A stretch of 64,000 nt of DNA from Desulfocapsa sp. (GCA_022712895.1 JAFLJS010000036.1:106428-170427), one strand, 5' to 3'; shown: positions 1-10,274, counted from the stretch's first letter. Notes: generated by a model not told the origin, from the letters alone. Translations and numbers: made by a program.

Positions 1-664
1 CTGAGGTTGCTATACGATCGTAATGGGAGACAAGAGGGAGAGGATCACTACCGGATAGTAATAGAATATTTTTTTTATGTGCATGACTAAACAGAGATGG
101 GGTTGGCCAGCAGGAAGGTCTGTTTCCGTTGTCTCCAATAAAAAATGGGAATTCATGCCCAGAATCAAGAAAGCTTTTCACCGCCTTCCCTCTCGTACCA
201 AACCACTTCCCAACGCCCCAGGGCAATACAACAAGCCCATCACTATCTGCAATGCTTTGTGCTAAATCCGGAAGAGACAATGTTTTATCTTTGTGCCGAA
301 CAGTACTAAAAAGGGAAAGTACTTCAATGTTTTCCTTACTCACATGCTGCCTGCCTGCCAGCAAAATAATAGTGCTTTCGCCCCTACACACGAGAAGACT
401 ATTTGGCTCAGCTGTCTTATAAAAAATTATGTCAGCCGAATCCGTTTCTCTCTCCACTCTATTTTCAGGAGAGACAGCGTTTTCATATAAAGTAGAAAAG
501 ACATCATGTTCGCCCCCTTCAGCCAGTGCCAAAACATAACTGACATCGTTAACCAGGTTTTCTCTTTTTTCGACTGTTAAAAAGTTATCAAACGCTGCCG
601 AAAAAAATTGTTCTTTGTTGAATTCTGGGTAGATATGAACGTGGGCATCAATAAGAATTGCCAT
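1..664 (-). CDS. Hypothetical protein with N-terminal DxHxHxxP motif, 3' end outside window
   Basis: An open frame runs from ATG at 662-664 leftwards to the window edge without a stop, giving 221 codons. Near the start is DAHVHIYP, a pattern like the first metal-binding HxH of amidohydrolase or PHP-type hydrolases. The rest (for example IILLAGRQ and VVLPWGVGKWFGTRGK) does not match any family I can name, so a hydrolase role is only suggested. It lies 51 bp downstream of the DUF2142-like gene on the same strand and may be the last gene of that operon. The plus-strand open frames here are shadows. Confidence 0.6.
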   Translation of the reverse strand, partial: MAILIDAHVHIYPEFNKEQFFSAAFDNFLTVEKRENLVNDVSYVLALAEGGEHDVFSTLYENAVSPENRVERETDSADIIFYKTAEPNSLLVCRGESTIILLAGRQHVSKENIEVLSLFSTVRHKDKTLSLPDLAQSIADSDGLVVLPWGVGKWFGTRGKAVKSFLDSGHEFPFFIGDNGNRPSCWPTPSLFSHAHKKNILLLSGSDPLPLVSHYDRIATS

Positions 665-715
665 TAAAACCGTCGCCTCCTGTGGTCTACACTACGTTTC
701 TTATGTTGAACGATT

Positions 716-2581
716 TTATATAATTTTAGGCAATCGCATTAACCCAACGAAAACAAAGGAATATACTGACAATACAAACATAGCTGTCAGAAGTAATTTA
801 TACAGGGGCCCCTGCATCAATTGCCGTGCATGATACAAAAGCACGCAAAACATGGGGATCACCGGAAACAGGTAGCGCCCCTGGGTCTGAAAATCCATAG
901 TCCACGAATGATTAAGGGAAGCTGCTATAAGAACGCCGGAGCAGGAAAGAAAGTATACGAACAACAAACTACCGGAGATCCCACCCCGAAAAACCAGCGT
1001 TACTCCAATAAGCAGGAAAAGTGCAACTCCAACTGGACGAATAGTATTGTAGTATGAATCCACTGCACTGACTGTAAAGTAGCCATATACACCAAATGCA
1101 CTACGGAACGTTTTTTCAAACCAGCGATCGGTTACAATTATTTTCTTTAAACTATCCCCGCGTACCTTGCGATATAAATAAGGATGTTTGTCTTCAAGAG
1201 GGGTTGATGGTTTATACTGGTATTCGGCTAACTGTTCTTGAATAGCAGCCTTTCTGGTCGCCATATCCATTCCGTTCACAGCGTAATTAGCGCCTATTCT
1301 GAGACTTGCAAGACTTAAGCCCACACAAACCAGAATAACAGCCCTCTTGCAATATTGGCGTCTCAGCTCTGGTTTCACCAGAAATATAACTTTCCAGAGC
1401 AGATACCCTGCGATAAAGAGGGCAAAAAACAGATAATTCTTCTTTAAGAGAAAGAGCGAAGCTGCCAGACAACCGAGCAATACCAGTGGTAAAACGTGTT
1501 TTTTGGGCGTTGCATTTAAAAGATAGGAGTTCAACAGTGATCCGGGCAAAGTAAACTGACAGGCGACCAGAAAAGCGACCACAAGTCCAAAAGCATCAGA
1601 GTTACAATAACTGAAAAGGTACCAGAGTTGTGGTGAAATCAATAAAGGTGCGGCCATGATACGAGCACCGGGACTTCGCAGGATATAGAGAAAAAGCAAA
1701 GAAAAAAGAAGCACGTTAAACATGCGTAAACTGAGATATTCAGGAAGATGAAATGACTCAAGCAGATTGGACAGCTTACCTGTAAAAAAATAGGGGAGTT
1801 CGTACCCGTTTAGACGCGACACACCGTACACAGAAAAAGTGTGGTGAATTTCGGGGTCATCTACCTCAGGAGGCAAATAATTACTTTTATAGTAGTCAGC
1901 CGCATCAAGATGTACATATTCATCTGGATGCACATTTTCAACTGTGATTGCGGCCATTACCGTAATTAATGCAAATACAGCAACGAAAAAGAAGGGGATA
2001 AAGCTCTCATCCTGACGGAAATTTTTAGTACAGTAGAAAAAGAGGAACACAAGGGAGAAGATGGCAACAATGTGCGTAAACAACAACCATATCCGTGAAG
2101 GACCATCGTGTAAATTTACAGCAAGTTCGAGTTGCGGATCATTTCCGGTGGAACTGATATGGAGGCCATCCGCATCCCATTGCGAGGAGCCAATATGAAA
2201 AAGGGGCTGCAACTGGTTAAATTCATCTTCTGTTACAAATTGCAGAGCTTGGTGACCATGTTGAGTGATCAGCAGTTTTTTTATGACTATCTCTCCCTCA
2301 TACATATGGGGATCAATTCGCAAACTGCTTACTTTACGAAGATCGGTCAGATAAAAACGATACTGCTCTTTTTCAGGATAAATCCGAACTCTTGCCCTTT
2401 TCCACTTACTATATCCTTTCCCTTCGCCAGCCCAATAAACATTGAACCACGTTTTCTGGGGAACCTGGATTTCAAGCTCAACAAACGCTCTGTTTTCGAA
2501 GTAGTGAAGGTACAAGAATGAAAACAGGAAAGCCAACAGCAGCGGAAACTTCCATCGTATAATTAAATTGACGATACTCAT
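716..2581 (-). CDS. DUF2142-like polytopic membrane protein
   Basis: This 621-residue protein has one N-terminal membrane segment (about residues 11-29), then a soluble, probably periplasmic domain (about 30-160), then many hydrophobic segments from about 163 to the C-terminus. The motif ENVHPDEYVHLDAADYY at the start of the membrane region resembles the acidic periplasmic loop of DUF2142 and GT-C type glycosyltransferases that use lipid-linked sugars. The soluble N-terminal domain resembles that of the GT-C protein at 37.7 kb: both have F/FF near an aromatic W, an LTD motif and RxDP. I infer a role in adding a sugar outside the inner membrane. It is the distal part of the minus-strand operon starting upstream at about 10.3 kb. 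Confidence 0.7.
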   Translation of the reverse strand: MSIVNLIIRWKFPLLLAFLFSFLYLHYFENRAFVELEIQVPQKTWFNVYWAGEGKGYSKWKRARVRIYPEKEQYRFYLTDLRKVSSLRIDPHMYEGEIVIKKLLITQHGHQALQFVTEDEFNQLQPLFHIGSSQWDADGLHISSTGNDPQLELAVNLHDGPSRIWLLFTHIVAIFSLVFLFFYCTKNFRQDESFIPFFFVAVFALITVMAAITVENVHPDEYVHLDAADYYKSNYLPPEVDDPEIHHTFSVYGVSRLNGYELPYFFTGKLSNLLESFHLPEYLSLRMFNVLLFSLLFLYILRSPGARIMAAPLLISPQLWYLFSYCNSDAFGLVVAFLVACQFTLPGSLLNSYLLNATPKKHVLPLVLLGCLAASLFLLKKNYLFFALFIAGYLLWKVIFLVKPELRRQYCKRAVILVCVGLSLASLRIGANYAVNGMDMATRKAAIQEQLAEYQYKPSTPLEDKHPYLYRKVRGDSLKKIIVTDRWFEKTFRSAFGVYGYFTVSAVDSYYNTIRPVGVALFLLIGVTLVFRGGISGSLLFVYFLSCSGVLIAASLNHSWTMDFQTQGRYLFPVIPMFCVLLYHARQLMQGPLYKLLLTAMFVLSVYSFVFVGLMRLPKII

Positions 2582-2618
2582 TTTTCACCAACTGAATTTA
2601 GGCTAGGCTGGGGCTCTA

Positions 2619-2879
2619 CTATACAAAAGGGAGTCTTGCCCGAAGCCTCTGTAGTCTACCCATTGTTCTTTCAAACCTTGTGGTAAACCAGAAAATAGGG
2701 CGTCCGAAATAACTGCTAACCGAAAGAACCAGAAGACACTTCATTCCACCTCCCCGTTGATAACAACCAAGAGGAACCATTCGACTGAGAAGATAATGCC
2801 CAAAAACCCGACGCAAAGGATTGGAGGTTAAATCAAAATCTTTGTTCATGATTTTTTTGCCATTATTTCCCTTATTCAT
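2619..2879 (-). CDS. Small hypothetical protein
   Basis: An 86-codon frame overlaps the end of the HAD-protein gene by 8 bp and fills the gap before the DUF2142-like gene. The protein is basic, has two possible in-frame starts (residues 1 and 11) and contains a moderately hydrophobic stretch (KCLLVLSVSSYFGRPIFWF). I do not recognise a family. It could be a genuine small gene or the tail of a decayed glycan gene. Position and overlap favour translation, but composition gives no strong support. Confidence 0.35.
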   Translation of the reverse strand: MNKGNNGKKIMNKDFDLTSNPLRRVFGHYLLSRMVPLGCYQRGGGMKCLLVLSVSSYFGRPIFWFTTRFERTMGRLQRLRARLPFV

Positions 2880-4929
2880 TTAACCTCTCCTTCATATGAC
2901 GAAGAAATCTTCGAAGTCTTAGCAAGGGACTAAACCGTAATACAAAAACAGAAAGGCTCCAGAGCTCATCTGAGACCCTGTCAGCTGTTTTGGCCACAAC
3001 TTTTGCACCATGAAAATCATCAAGATGATGTGTATGCCTGATATTACTGATCTCTTTTGTTTTAGGAAAAGCGAGTTTACTCATCAGCAGATAATTTATC
3101 CATGGCCTGTAATCATTCATGGAAAAGCCAAGTAAGGCAGAGGCCGCAGCATAGGCAGGTGCCGAATCAAAAATCCCCTGTTGTAATGGGGCATAATTCT
3201 CATCCTGCTCTTTTTCAGCCTGCCCTATTGCATCATCAGTTCTTCTGAAAAGAAGCTCATAGCCTCCATCCTTTTTTAATCCATACCCGTTTAACGTGGG
3301 GTGCGGTGCTCTACAAGCTTCTTCAAACAAATCTCTGGCATACAGTATGACCGATGCTGCAAAATCAAAGCGATCTTTATCATACACCACTCCTTCAATA
3401 TGATTTTTATGTGTTGTGGGGAAAGGAATACCACGGGTTGCCCCAAACAAAAGGCCATGACAAACAGGAGCATCGTCACGGTGAGCGATAGCGTCGTAAA
3501 AGAAACGTTGAATGGTACCCAGCCAGCCGATATCCACCAGTGCGATATCCTTATGATCAAAAAAACCGATATCTTCCAGGTAAAGTTGCAAGGCATCATT
3601 GGCGGGAAGGGTCTGCCGTTTAACTTCATCCTGAAAAGCTTTATCCTTGATCAACTCACGAAAATATTCACTATTTTTCTGCTCATAACCAACATGAAGA
3701 TGGCTGAGTGTTGTGGTCTCTGTAAGATTGTAACGCTCAAGATGGGAAACAAAGGGTTTTGGATCAAGTGAGAATACCCGGCACACATCTGTAAAATCAG
3801 AATTACCCCGGGGCAAAAACACAATATCAGCCTTTGTCTGGCTCAAGCCACTATAAGCACAACTGGCTCCTGCTAGAGCCATACGACTGACATAGAGATA
3901 TTCTGTCTCTGGTTGGCCCCCGTCAGGATAGAGGTGAGGGATAGCATTTTCCCAATACTTTTTAAATGTCCATCCTTCCCGTGAAAGAAAGAAAATTTTG
4001 CCAATATTTCGTTGCCTGCTCTTTTCTGCAATGCTCTGTACAAAAGTACCAATCAAAGGCCCTAAAAAACTATACCCTTCTATATACAAATCATCTCGTT
4101 CGACATTTTCATATTCAAGGGGAAGCATGAGCTGCTGCAATGCTCTGCCACGCCAGAACGGGCGTCCAGCACTGTAATTCACCATCCGTCTGATTATGGA
4201 CTTTCGTCTTGCCTCTTCAGCATCATGCAGAACAAGTACCTGAACACCAAATTCCAGTGGACGTAATCCATCTGAAATGGGGTTATCACCAACATGCAAC
4301 CAGCTTTTGGGATCGAGATTATATTTTTTCTGAATCAGGGGGAATGCCTTTCCGGATGCTTTGGCAAGAAAGGTATCAGCGGATGAAATCACATCATCTA
4401 CCAGATGCAGAAAACCAGCATGTTCCACAAAGCGTTTGAGATAGGTAGCGGGAAGATAGATATCAGAAATAATATATATCTTTTTATTCAGCGCTCGCAG
4501 CTCCAGCAACCAGTCAATGAACTCACCACGCGGAACCAGCATGGAATTTTCCATGACGACTTCATAATCAGCAACTTTCTCAAAAAGAGCATCTGTTGCA
4601 TCTTCTGCAAATATTTCCGATAGCATTTCCTGCATATAGCGAGGATAACAGGCCTCATGGTCATCGAACGACTCACCTGTCTCCCGCCTGTGACGTGCTT
4701 CAATTGTGTCACGTAACTCCTGTACCTGCGTCTCTGTCCATTGCAACCCCTTCTTTTGAGCCATAGTGGCCACATAACGAGCCACAGGAAGTTTCACCAG
4801 ATCAGGGTCATGAATCCTGCGGATGAGGAGGGTATCAAAAAGATCGAATGTGACCACATCAACACTGGTCGCAATTTCTTTTCCCTTGGCAATAAGGGAC
4901 GGCAGGGAATAATACTTGGGAATCTTCAT
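2872..4929 (-). CDS. HAD-superfamily protein of the COG5610 type
   Basis: This 685-residue protein has HAD motif I as FDLFDTLLIRR (about residue 29), motif II in KKIYIISDIYLP (about 150) and the acidic motif in WLHVGDNPISDGLRP (about 215). The second half (FFLSREGWTFKKYW, then ALVDIGWLGTIQRFF) is typical of large HAD-like proteins found inside capsule and O-antigen loci. The family is predicted to be hydrolase-like but its reaction is not established. The start overlaps the stop of the upstream GT2 gene by 4 bp, so the two are probably translationally coupled. Confidence 0.8.
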   Translation of the reverse strand: MKIPKYYSLPSLIAKGKEIATSVDVVTFDLFDTLLIRRIHDPDLVKLPVARYVATMAQKKGLQWTETQVQELRDTIEARHRRETGESFDDHEACYPRYMQEMLSEIFAEDATDALFEKVADYEVVMENSMLVPRGEFIDWLLELRALNKKIYIISDIYLPATYLKRFVEHAGFLHLVDDVISSADTFLAKASGKAFPLIQKKYNLDPKSWLHVGDNPISDGLRPLEFGVQVLVLHDAEEARRKSIIRRMVNYSAGRPFWRGRALQQLMLPLEYENVERDDLYIEGYSFLGPLIGTFVQSIAEKSRQRNIGKIFFLSREGWTFKKYWENAIPHLYPDGGQPETEYLYVSRMALAGASCAYSGLSQTKADIVFLPRGNSDFTDVCRVFSLDPKPFVSHLERYNLTETTTLSHLHVGYEQKNSEYFRELIKDKAFQDEVKRQTLPANDALQLYLEDIGFFDHKDIALVDIGWLGTIQRFFYDAIAHRDDAPVCHGLLFGATRGIPFPTTHKNHIEGVVYDKDRFDFAASVILYARDLFEEACRAPHPTLNGYGLKKDGGYELLFRRTDDAIGQAEKEQDENYAPLQQGIFDSAPAYAAASALLGFSMNDYRPWINYLLMSKLAFPKTKEISNIRHTHHLDDFHGAKVVAKTADRVSDELWSLSVFVLRFSPLLRLRRFLRHMKERLNE

Positions 4930-5828
4930 GAGGAGAGTTTCTTGCCAAACTTATACTTTATTGCTGCAATTAATTTTGCAAACGATTCCCGTACACTTGG
5001 TTCATTTACTGTAACTGTTTGGCGCACATCACAGAGTTCCTGCTGCAATTCTACCAAGCGATCGGATCCTGCCTGGACATATTGTTTTGAGTCTTCAGAA
5101 ACTTTGGCTAACATATATTTACAAATCAAATCCTGATCCTGCTCTCTTCCTATAATTGCGGCCTCACCTAAGGTATTGCCATCGTGGATTCGATAATAGA
5201 GAAGTTTTTCATCACGCAAATAGTGTACTTTGCCAGGGAATTCCTGCAACATCCTGAACATGAAGTCATAATCGTGAAGATAGCGAAGAGAACAAAATCC
5301 CCCAACTTTTGCTACCGCTTCCCGGGTCATAAACAGATTGGAGGTGGTAACCATGAAGTTACCCTTCAAAAAGGCTGTGTACAAATCTCCGGCAAGCTCA
5401 CAGAAATCACGATTTTTTTTATGCCACACATTCCAGCCGAAATCCGGATCAGTAAACTCAATTCCCGCATCAGAAATGGGAATCACATCTGTAAATAGAC
5501 ACTGTGCACCTGTTTCTTGCTGGGTGTCCACAAGCCTTTGCAAACGATCAGTGGCATAAATATCATCGGAGTTCAGAATAGCAATATAGTCACCCTTGGC
5601 CAGTTTAATACCACGATTAATGGTATTAAAGGCATCCTGATTTTCCTGGAAATAATAATGAATTCTGGGGTCTGAATATTCTTTGATAACAGCGGCAGTG
5701 TTATCGGTGGAACCATCATCAACAATGACCAGCTCAAAGTCCTGTAGACTTTGGTTTAAGACACTGTCGATTGCTGGAGCGATAAACTGCTCATGATTAT
5801 ATGCGGGAATAACGACAGAAACTTTCAC
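4926..5828 (-). CDS. Family 2 glycosyltransferase
   Basis: A 300-residue GT-A enzyme. It opens with VSVVIPAYNHEQFI, followed by VIVDDGSTDNT (about residue 35) and the nucleotide-sugar/metal site LNSDD (about 85). It has the usual length for a GT2 without membrane anchors and has a short predicted helical tail after about residue 250. Donor and acceptor cannot be told from sequence. It overlaps the following HAD gene by 4 bp and is about 106 bp downstream of the next GT gene. Confidence 0.9.
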   Translation of the reverse strand: MKVSVVIPAYNHEQFIAPAIDSVLNQSLQDFELVIVDDGSTDNTAAVIKEYSDPRIHYYFQENQDAFNTINRGIKLAKGDYIAILNSDDIYATDRLQRLVDTQQETGAQCLFTDVIPISDAGIEFTDPDFGWNVWHKKNRDFCELAGDLYTAFLKGNFMVTTSNLFMTREAVAKVGGFCSLRYLHDYDFMFRMLQEFPGKVHYLRDEKLLYYRIHDGNTLGEAAIIGREQDQDLICKYMLAKVSEDSKQYVQAGSDRLVELQQELCDVRQTVTVNEPSVRESFAKLIAAIKYKFGKKLSS

Positions 5829-5934
5829 AATGACCGATCAGGTTAAATGGATAATGGCAATGCTGGCTACCAAGTGATTTAATTTCGAAATACAATACTG
5901 TAAAGAGATAAAATCCACAAGTTTTCCATGGTTG

Positions 5935-7983
5935 TCAACATTCGCCAGCGTACCATTTCCTGAATACAGTCAAATCAATACCAACTTGTTTTACGACCCC
6001 TAAATTATAAAAAGGATCACCACCAATAAGAAAATGTTTCCACCTTTTCTGGAACTGTTTTTTCGCATGTGCTGTTGTTTCTTCTGAAAAACTGGCCAGC
6101 CCATTTTCAACCGCCCTCCACTCACCTGTCACGGATGGCAAATAGACTAGAGTGTACCCCGCTTCACGCATGCGAAAACATAAATCAATATCAGCAAACA
6201 GTCCAGGGAACAGATTATCATCAAATCCACCCAATTCAAGAAACCTGCTACGATCTGTCATCATAAAATTCCAGGACAAAGAGCTCACATCCTGAGTGAA
6301 CTGTAAGCCGTTCATGTGCCGGGAGCAGTCCTGAACAAATTTTGAATAGTAAATGCCTGAGTTATTATTCAAATCAGGTAGTGTCGAAACACTATGTTCA
6401 GTCCCCACTGGGGTCAGCATTCCCCCAACCATTCCGACATCATCTGCAATGCATTGCTCGAGCAACCCTTCAATCCAGTTACTGCTTTGAATCTCAATTC
6501 CGGCATCAAGAAAAACTACATACTCAGCAGTACACAGTTTGACGGCTTCGTTATACCTGGCTGCCATTGACTGCTCTGTAGAAAGTTGATGGATGTGCAC
6601 ACAGTCCAGATCATACTTGTCACTTTTTTCGTCTGTAAGGACACTATCCGTTATAACAATAAACTCAACAGCAGGATACGAACTGTTTTGGACCAGTTGC
6701 AGCAGCCAACTACGAAAATCGATATCCTGGCGATGAATAATTACAACGGATATGACAGGAAAAACTTCTAATTTCCTCCTGACCGAATAAAAGAATTTCC
6801 AATCAGTAGTATCAACCCTGCCTTGAATATCCCGTCTTTGCAAAGCGTCTTCAACACTTGCCCTGCCAGCCTCATCTGCGTAACTCTTCTGTTCATGATT
6901 AATGGAGGTGGAAGATTCAGAAGCACGCCAATGATACAACACCTCAGGAATATGAATAATCCCCTTGGCCTGTTCTGACAATTTCAACACTAGGTCAAAA
7001 TCCTGTGCTCCGTCTTTGGCACTGGAAAAACCTCCAACTTTGTCAAACAAGCTTTTACGGACAAGTACAAAATGCGTTATATAATTGTGCCCCAATAACA
7101 ACTGAGAGTTGAAATCCGGTTTGTAAAAAACACTGAATTGTGTGCCGTCTTCACCTATCAGATCTTCATCGGTGTAATAGAGATCTGCGTTGTCTTCATT
7201 TATCACCTGTACCAGCTTGGATAAGCACTCAGCCGCAAGTTCATCATCATTATCAAGAAAGGCAAGATATTCTCCGGTTGCAAGGCTCACTGCTTTATTG
7301 CTGGCAACTGAGATCCCACTGTTTTCCTGCAAATAGGCAACCCTAATCCTGCTATCCTTCTCAACCCACTGTTCCAGCAACGGACGAACATGGCTTTTAC
7401 TGCTGCAATCATCAACCAGACAAAGCTCCCAATGGGGATAAGATTGATATAGGACTGATCGTATACAGTTATTTAAATGAAACGAAGAAACATTATAAAC
7501 GGGAACAATAATGGAAAGGACAGGTTTTATGGGTAGCGAGAATAGCTCACTATTTGGATAAAACCCTTGCTGTCGGCCAGTATTTTGATAATGTTTTAAT
7601 GGTGAGACAGATGTATCGTCTGCGACAAGATACTGTTGTTGGTAAAATGCGGGATCAAACCATTTGCAGGGGGAATGATTTGCAGCTATCCCAACTGTCA
7701 AATAATGGACAAAGGGATCTACAGAAGGGGCTACTTCGTAAGTAGCTCTGTAAAAAACCGGATCAAAGAAAGGGGAAGGACTTTTCCCTTCATTTACACC
7801 AAAATCGATATAGTGAATAAGGGGATTCTTATCATTATGTTGCAACCCTGGAACTCTCCCACTGTAATACCAGGAATCAAAGTAATCGGATTTTTTGATT
7901 CTTCGAAAGTTCTCACATAAAAAGTAATAGCGAAGAAATAAAAGTATATTCTTAAGCTTCTGAAACATAATTTTAATGTGCAA
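5935..7983 (-). CDS. Two-domain GT2 glycosyltransferase with N-terminal FDxxxY repeats
   Basis: This 682-residue protein has three modules. Residues about 30-150 carry three tandem copies of a repeat built on YFDSWYY/FFDPVFY/WFDPAFY, each followed by PLxHYxxxG, as seen in large rhamnan-type glycosyltransferases. Residues about 155-390 are a GT2 domain (LSIIVPVYNV, LVDDCSS, FLDNDDE). Residues about 400-680 form a second GT-A-like domain (VISVVIIHRQD, VFLDAGIE) that lacks the clear DxD and may be degenerate or binding only. The start overlaps the upstream GT4 gene by 11 bp. A second ATG (MFQKLKN) five codons in would avoid the overlap. Confidence 0.85.
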   Translation of the reverse strand: MHIKIMFQKLKNILLFLRYYFLCENFRRIKKSDYFDSWYYSGRVPGLQHNDKNPLIHYIDFGVNEGKSPSPFFDPVFYRATYEVAPSVDPFVHYLTVGIAANHSPCKWFDPAFYQQQYLVADDTSVSPLKHYQNTGRQQGFYPNSELFSLPIKPVLSIIVPVYNVSSFHLNNCIRSVLYQSYPHWELCLVDDCSSKSHVRPLLEQWVEKDSRIRVAYLQENSGISVASNKAVSLATGEYLAFLDNDDELAAECLSKLVQVINEDNADLYYTDEDLIGEDGTQFSVFYKPDFNSQLLLGHNYITHFVLVRKSLFDKVGGFSSAKDGAQDFDLVLKLSEQAKGIIHIPEVLYHWRASESSTSINHEQKSYADEAGRASVEDALQRRDIQGRVDTTDWKFFYSVRRKLEVFPVISVVIIHRQDIDFRSWLLQLVQNSSYPAVEFIVITDSVLTDEKSDKYDLDCVHIHQLSTEQSMAARYNEAVKLCTAEYVVFLDAGIEIQSSNWIEGLLEQCIADDVGMVGGMLTPVGTEHSVSTLPDLNNNSGIYYSKFVQDCSRHMNGLQFTQDVSSLSWNFMMTDRSRFLELGGFDDNLFPGLFADIDLCFRMREAGYTLVYLPSVTGEWRAVENGLASFSEETTAHAKKQFQKRWKHFLIGGDPFYNLGVVKQVGIDLTVFRKWYAGEC

Positions 7984-9169
7984 CTGGAAGGCTCTTATAA
8001 AAACTGATCAACTTTCCGACAATACCCTTTCTCGAAAAATTATTTTGAGCAAATTTCCTTCCCCCCTTAGCAAGTTTCTTTTGTAATCGGTCATTGGTGC
8101 TAATATTATAAATAAGATCTGCAATCTCTTTACTGTCACCCTTCTCCAATATAATTGCCTGACTTCCATTCTCTAATATCAGTCCGATATTGGCCGCAGG
8201 AACAGCCACCGGCTTACCGGACGCCAGAAACTCGGGAATCTTTGATGGCAAACGGTAGGTATTAAACCTATCTGCCTTACCTGGCTGTACCAACAAATCC
8301 GCAGCAGCCATCAAACCGGGCACTTCCTTCATATCAACAAATCCTAATTCAATAACATTGCGAGTCAGTTCAACCTTCTTTTCCCCTAAAAAGTCAACCG
8401 TATCCCTACCTGTCCGCAATAAGGTAACGTTGACACCTTTATCATTCACGAGAGCAATTGCCTCGTATAAACTTAGTACTTCAGGAGCATTCACCGCATG
8501 TACGCTACCGATATAGCACAAAACAAACGCATCGGAAGAAATCCCCAATTGCTGTCTCACGGTTCTGCCATTGACCCGTGGACTGAACTTCTTCAGATCA
8601 ATCACTGGCCACAATCTGTGCCATGCTTTATTCTTTGGTACAAAATCCAGCAACTCTTCTGTAATCACTGTAACGCCATCCGCTGCTTCCAAAAAACTCT
8701 CATATTTTCTAGGATACGACAGAACATCTGGGATACGTTCACTAATTTCCGTATCCGATAAACGGAGCAACTCCTGGTAAGGGATGCCAGCAAAGGTTTC
8801 AACAACAATTTCTTCGTTATCTTCAAGATGCACAACAATCTTACTTACCGGAAATTTTGTTTTCAGCTGTAGGCAAAACTTTCTGACTAACTCGCGCGGA
8901 GTCCAGGCATGAATAATATCTATTTTCCTTTTTCCAGCAAATAAGCTATCCCCTTCATTTAAGATTTCCGAAAATTCATACACCTGATACAAAATGGTGC
9001 CATCCATGTATTTCTGTACTGATGACTTGTCAATGGGCACAGCGACACCACATCGATGCCCTTTCTGCGTCAATGCGTTAGCCAGATTATGAACATGGAT
9101 TGCACTTGCTGTGCTAAAATCGTGATATAGCACAATCATTATGTTTAATTTCTTTCTAAAGCCTATCAC
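7973..9169 (-). CDS. Family 4 glycosyltransferase
   Basis: A GT-B retaining enzyme of about 398 residues. The N-terminal half has the acceptor-side AxxxHVHNLANAL region. The C-terminal half has a GT4 donor site with LGFVDMKEVPGLMAAADLLVQPG and RLPSKIPEFLASGKPVAVP. The longest frame starts at a GTG overlapping the upstream gene by 14 bp; an ATG ten codons in (9137-9139, MIVLYHDF) matches the usual GT4 N-terminus and may be the true start. It lies in the run of overlapping minus-strand GT genes. Confidence 0.88.
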   Translation of the reverse strand: MIGFRKKLNIMIVLYHDFSTASAIHVHNLANALTQKGHRCGVAVPIDKSSVQKYMDGTILYQVYEFSEILNEGDSLFAGKRKIDIIHAWTPRELVRKFCLQLKTKFPVSKIVVHLEDNEEIVVETFAGIPYQELLRLSDTEISERIPDVLSYPRKYESFLEAADGVTVITEELLDFVPKNKAWHRLWPVIDLKKFSPRVNGRTVRQQLGISSDAFVLCYIGSVHAVNAPEVLSLYEAIALVNDKGVNVTLLRTGRDTVDFLGEKKVELTRNVIELGFVDMKEVPGLMAAADLLVQPGKADRFNTYRLPSKIPEFLASGKPVAVPAANIGLILENGSQAIILEKGDSKEIADLIYNISTNDRLQKKLAKGGRKFAQNNFSRKGIVGKLISFYKSLPVAH

Positions 9170-10274
9170 AAGTTTCCACTATTTGTTCAAAAGATGTAAC
9201 CATACTAGCAATACTGAACTTTTCGACAATTGTTACTTTTCCACATTTAATGAAGTCACGTTTGATTTTATTACTCCGTCCTAGTGTCATTATCTTCTCA
9301 GCAAGTTGCAGGTAATCACCACTGGGAAACAGATATCCATTTTTTCCATCATCAATCACTTCTTTTGTACCTGGGGATTCGGATGCGATAACAGGTGTAC
9401 CACAGGCCAATGATTCAATAATTGAATTTGAGATTCCCTCACCGAACCAGGAAGTTGATGAAAGTACAGAAATATCAGAGGCACGTAGGATCATCTCCAC
9501 ATCATCTCGTCGACCCATAAAAGTAACGTAAGGGGATATACCCAATTCATGTGTCATCGTTTCAAGGAAAGTACGCCTGTCACCGTCCCCTACTATAAGA
9601 AGCTGATAATAGACCGAACCGGTGTTATTACAACATTCTGCAAAAGCACGAAGAAGGGTCTCATGATCTTTAAGCCTGGTGCAACTGGCAACCATTACAA
9701 CAACGATGTTCTTCATTTCAAGTCCCAACGTTTTTCTGGCTTCTCGTTGAGAACAGATAGGCATTCTGCTCAAATCCAAACCATTATAAAGGATATGACG
9801 TCCCTTCTTTCCACGCTGGCCGTAAGCTATAAGCCCTGCATTCGAATTTGCAACGACACAACTATAAAGAGAGTATAATAAGCGCTCCAACCGAAGAACT
9901 ACCGATAAACGCATGGGGGCATTTCGAATACAGCAGTTTATGATTTTATAAGGGTGTCTTGTACAAATACGAGCCAACAGAGCGAAATGACTTGTGATGT
10001 TAGTCCAGCTACAAACAATATCAGGCTTAACCTTATCTATGTGTTTTGCAAGAGTCAGAAAATCAAAAACATGAAATTTTTCTCTATCAAGAGAACAGAA
10101 CGACTGAAGAGTTCTCTTAACTTTTTCGACATAGTAGGCGTCATGACTTTTCACTAATAAGTGGCAAACATATCGCTCCCTCGGCAGACCGGATATTAGT
10201 TCTATTAGCTGCCTTTCTTTACCGCCAACGCCAAGGCCACCCAAAACGAAAAGTATCGTTATCTTACTGGACAT
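9156..10274 (-). CDS. Family 4 glycosyltransferase
   Basis: A 372-residue GT-B enzyme. It begins ITILFVLGGLGVGGKERQ, the glycine-rich loop typical of GT4, and carries the donor-site block VTFMGRRDDVEMILRASDI, then GISNSIIESLACGTPVIAS with the conserved glutamate of the ESLACG motif. It is the first intact gene of the operon running to the left edge. About 190 bp upstream lies a truncated SGNH-type gene and an IS element, so its original promoter context may have been altered. Confidence 0.9.
   Translation of the reverse strand: MSSKITILFVLGGLGVGGKERQLIELISGLPRERYVCHLLVKSHDAYYVEKVKRTLQSFCSLDREKFHVFDFLTLAKHIDKVKPDIVCSWTNITSHFALLARICTRHPYKIINCCIRNAPMRLSVVLRLERLLYSLYSCVVANSNAGLIAYGQRGKKGRHILYNGLDLSRMPICSQREARKTLGLEMKNIVVVMVASCTRLKDHETLLRAFAECCNNTGSVYYQLLIVGDGDRRTFLETMTHELGISPYVTFMGRRDDVEMILRASDISVLSSTSWFGEGISNSIIESLACGTPVIASESPGTKEVIDDGKNGYLFPSGDYLQLAEKIMTLGRSNKIKRDFIKCGKVTIVEKFSIASMVTSFEQIVETCDRL

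Noticed and set aside
77..490. Plus-strand open frames at the left edge
   Set aside because: They lie antiparallel to a 221-codon open frame on the minus strand that continues beyond the window edge and is in operon order with the next gene; the plus frames lack ribosome-binding sites and recognisable motifs.
3301..3771. 156-codon plus-strand frame in the HAD gene
   Set aside because: It is antisense to a conserved protein with no motif of its own.
9156..10274. Possible CRISPR array anywhere in the window
   Set aside because: No direct repeats with regular spacing were seen in this or other intervals.
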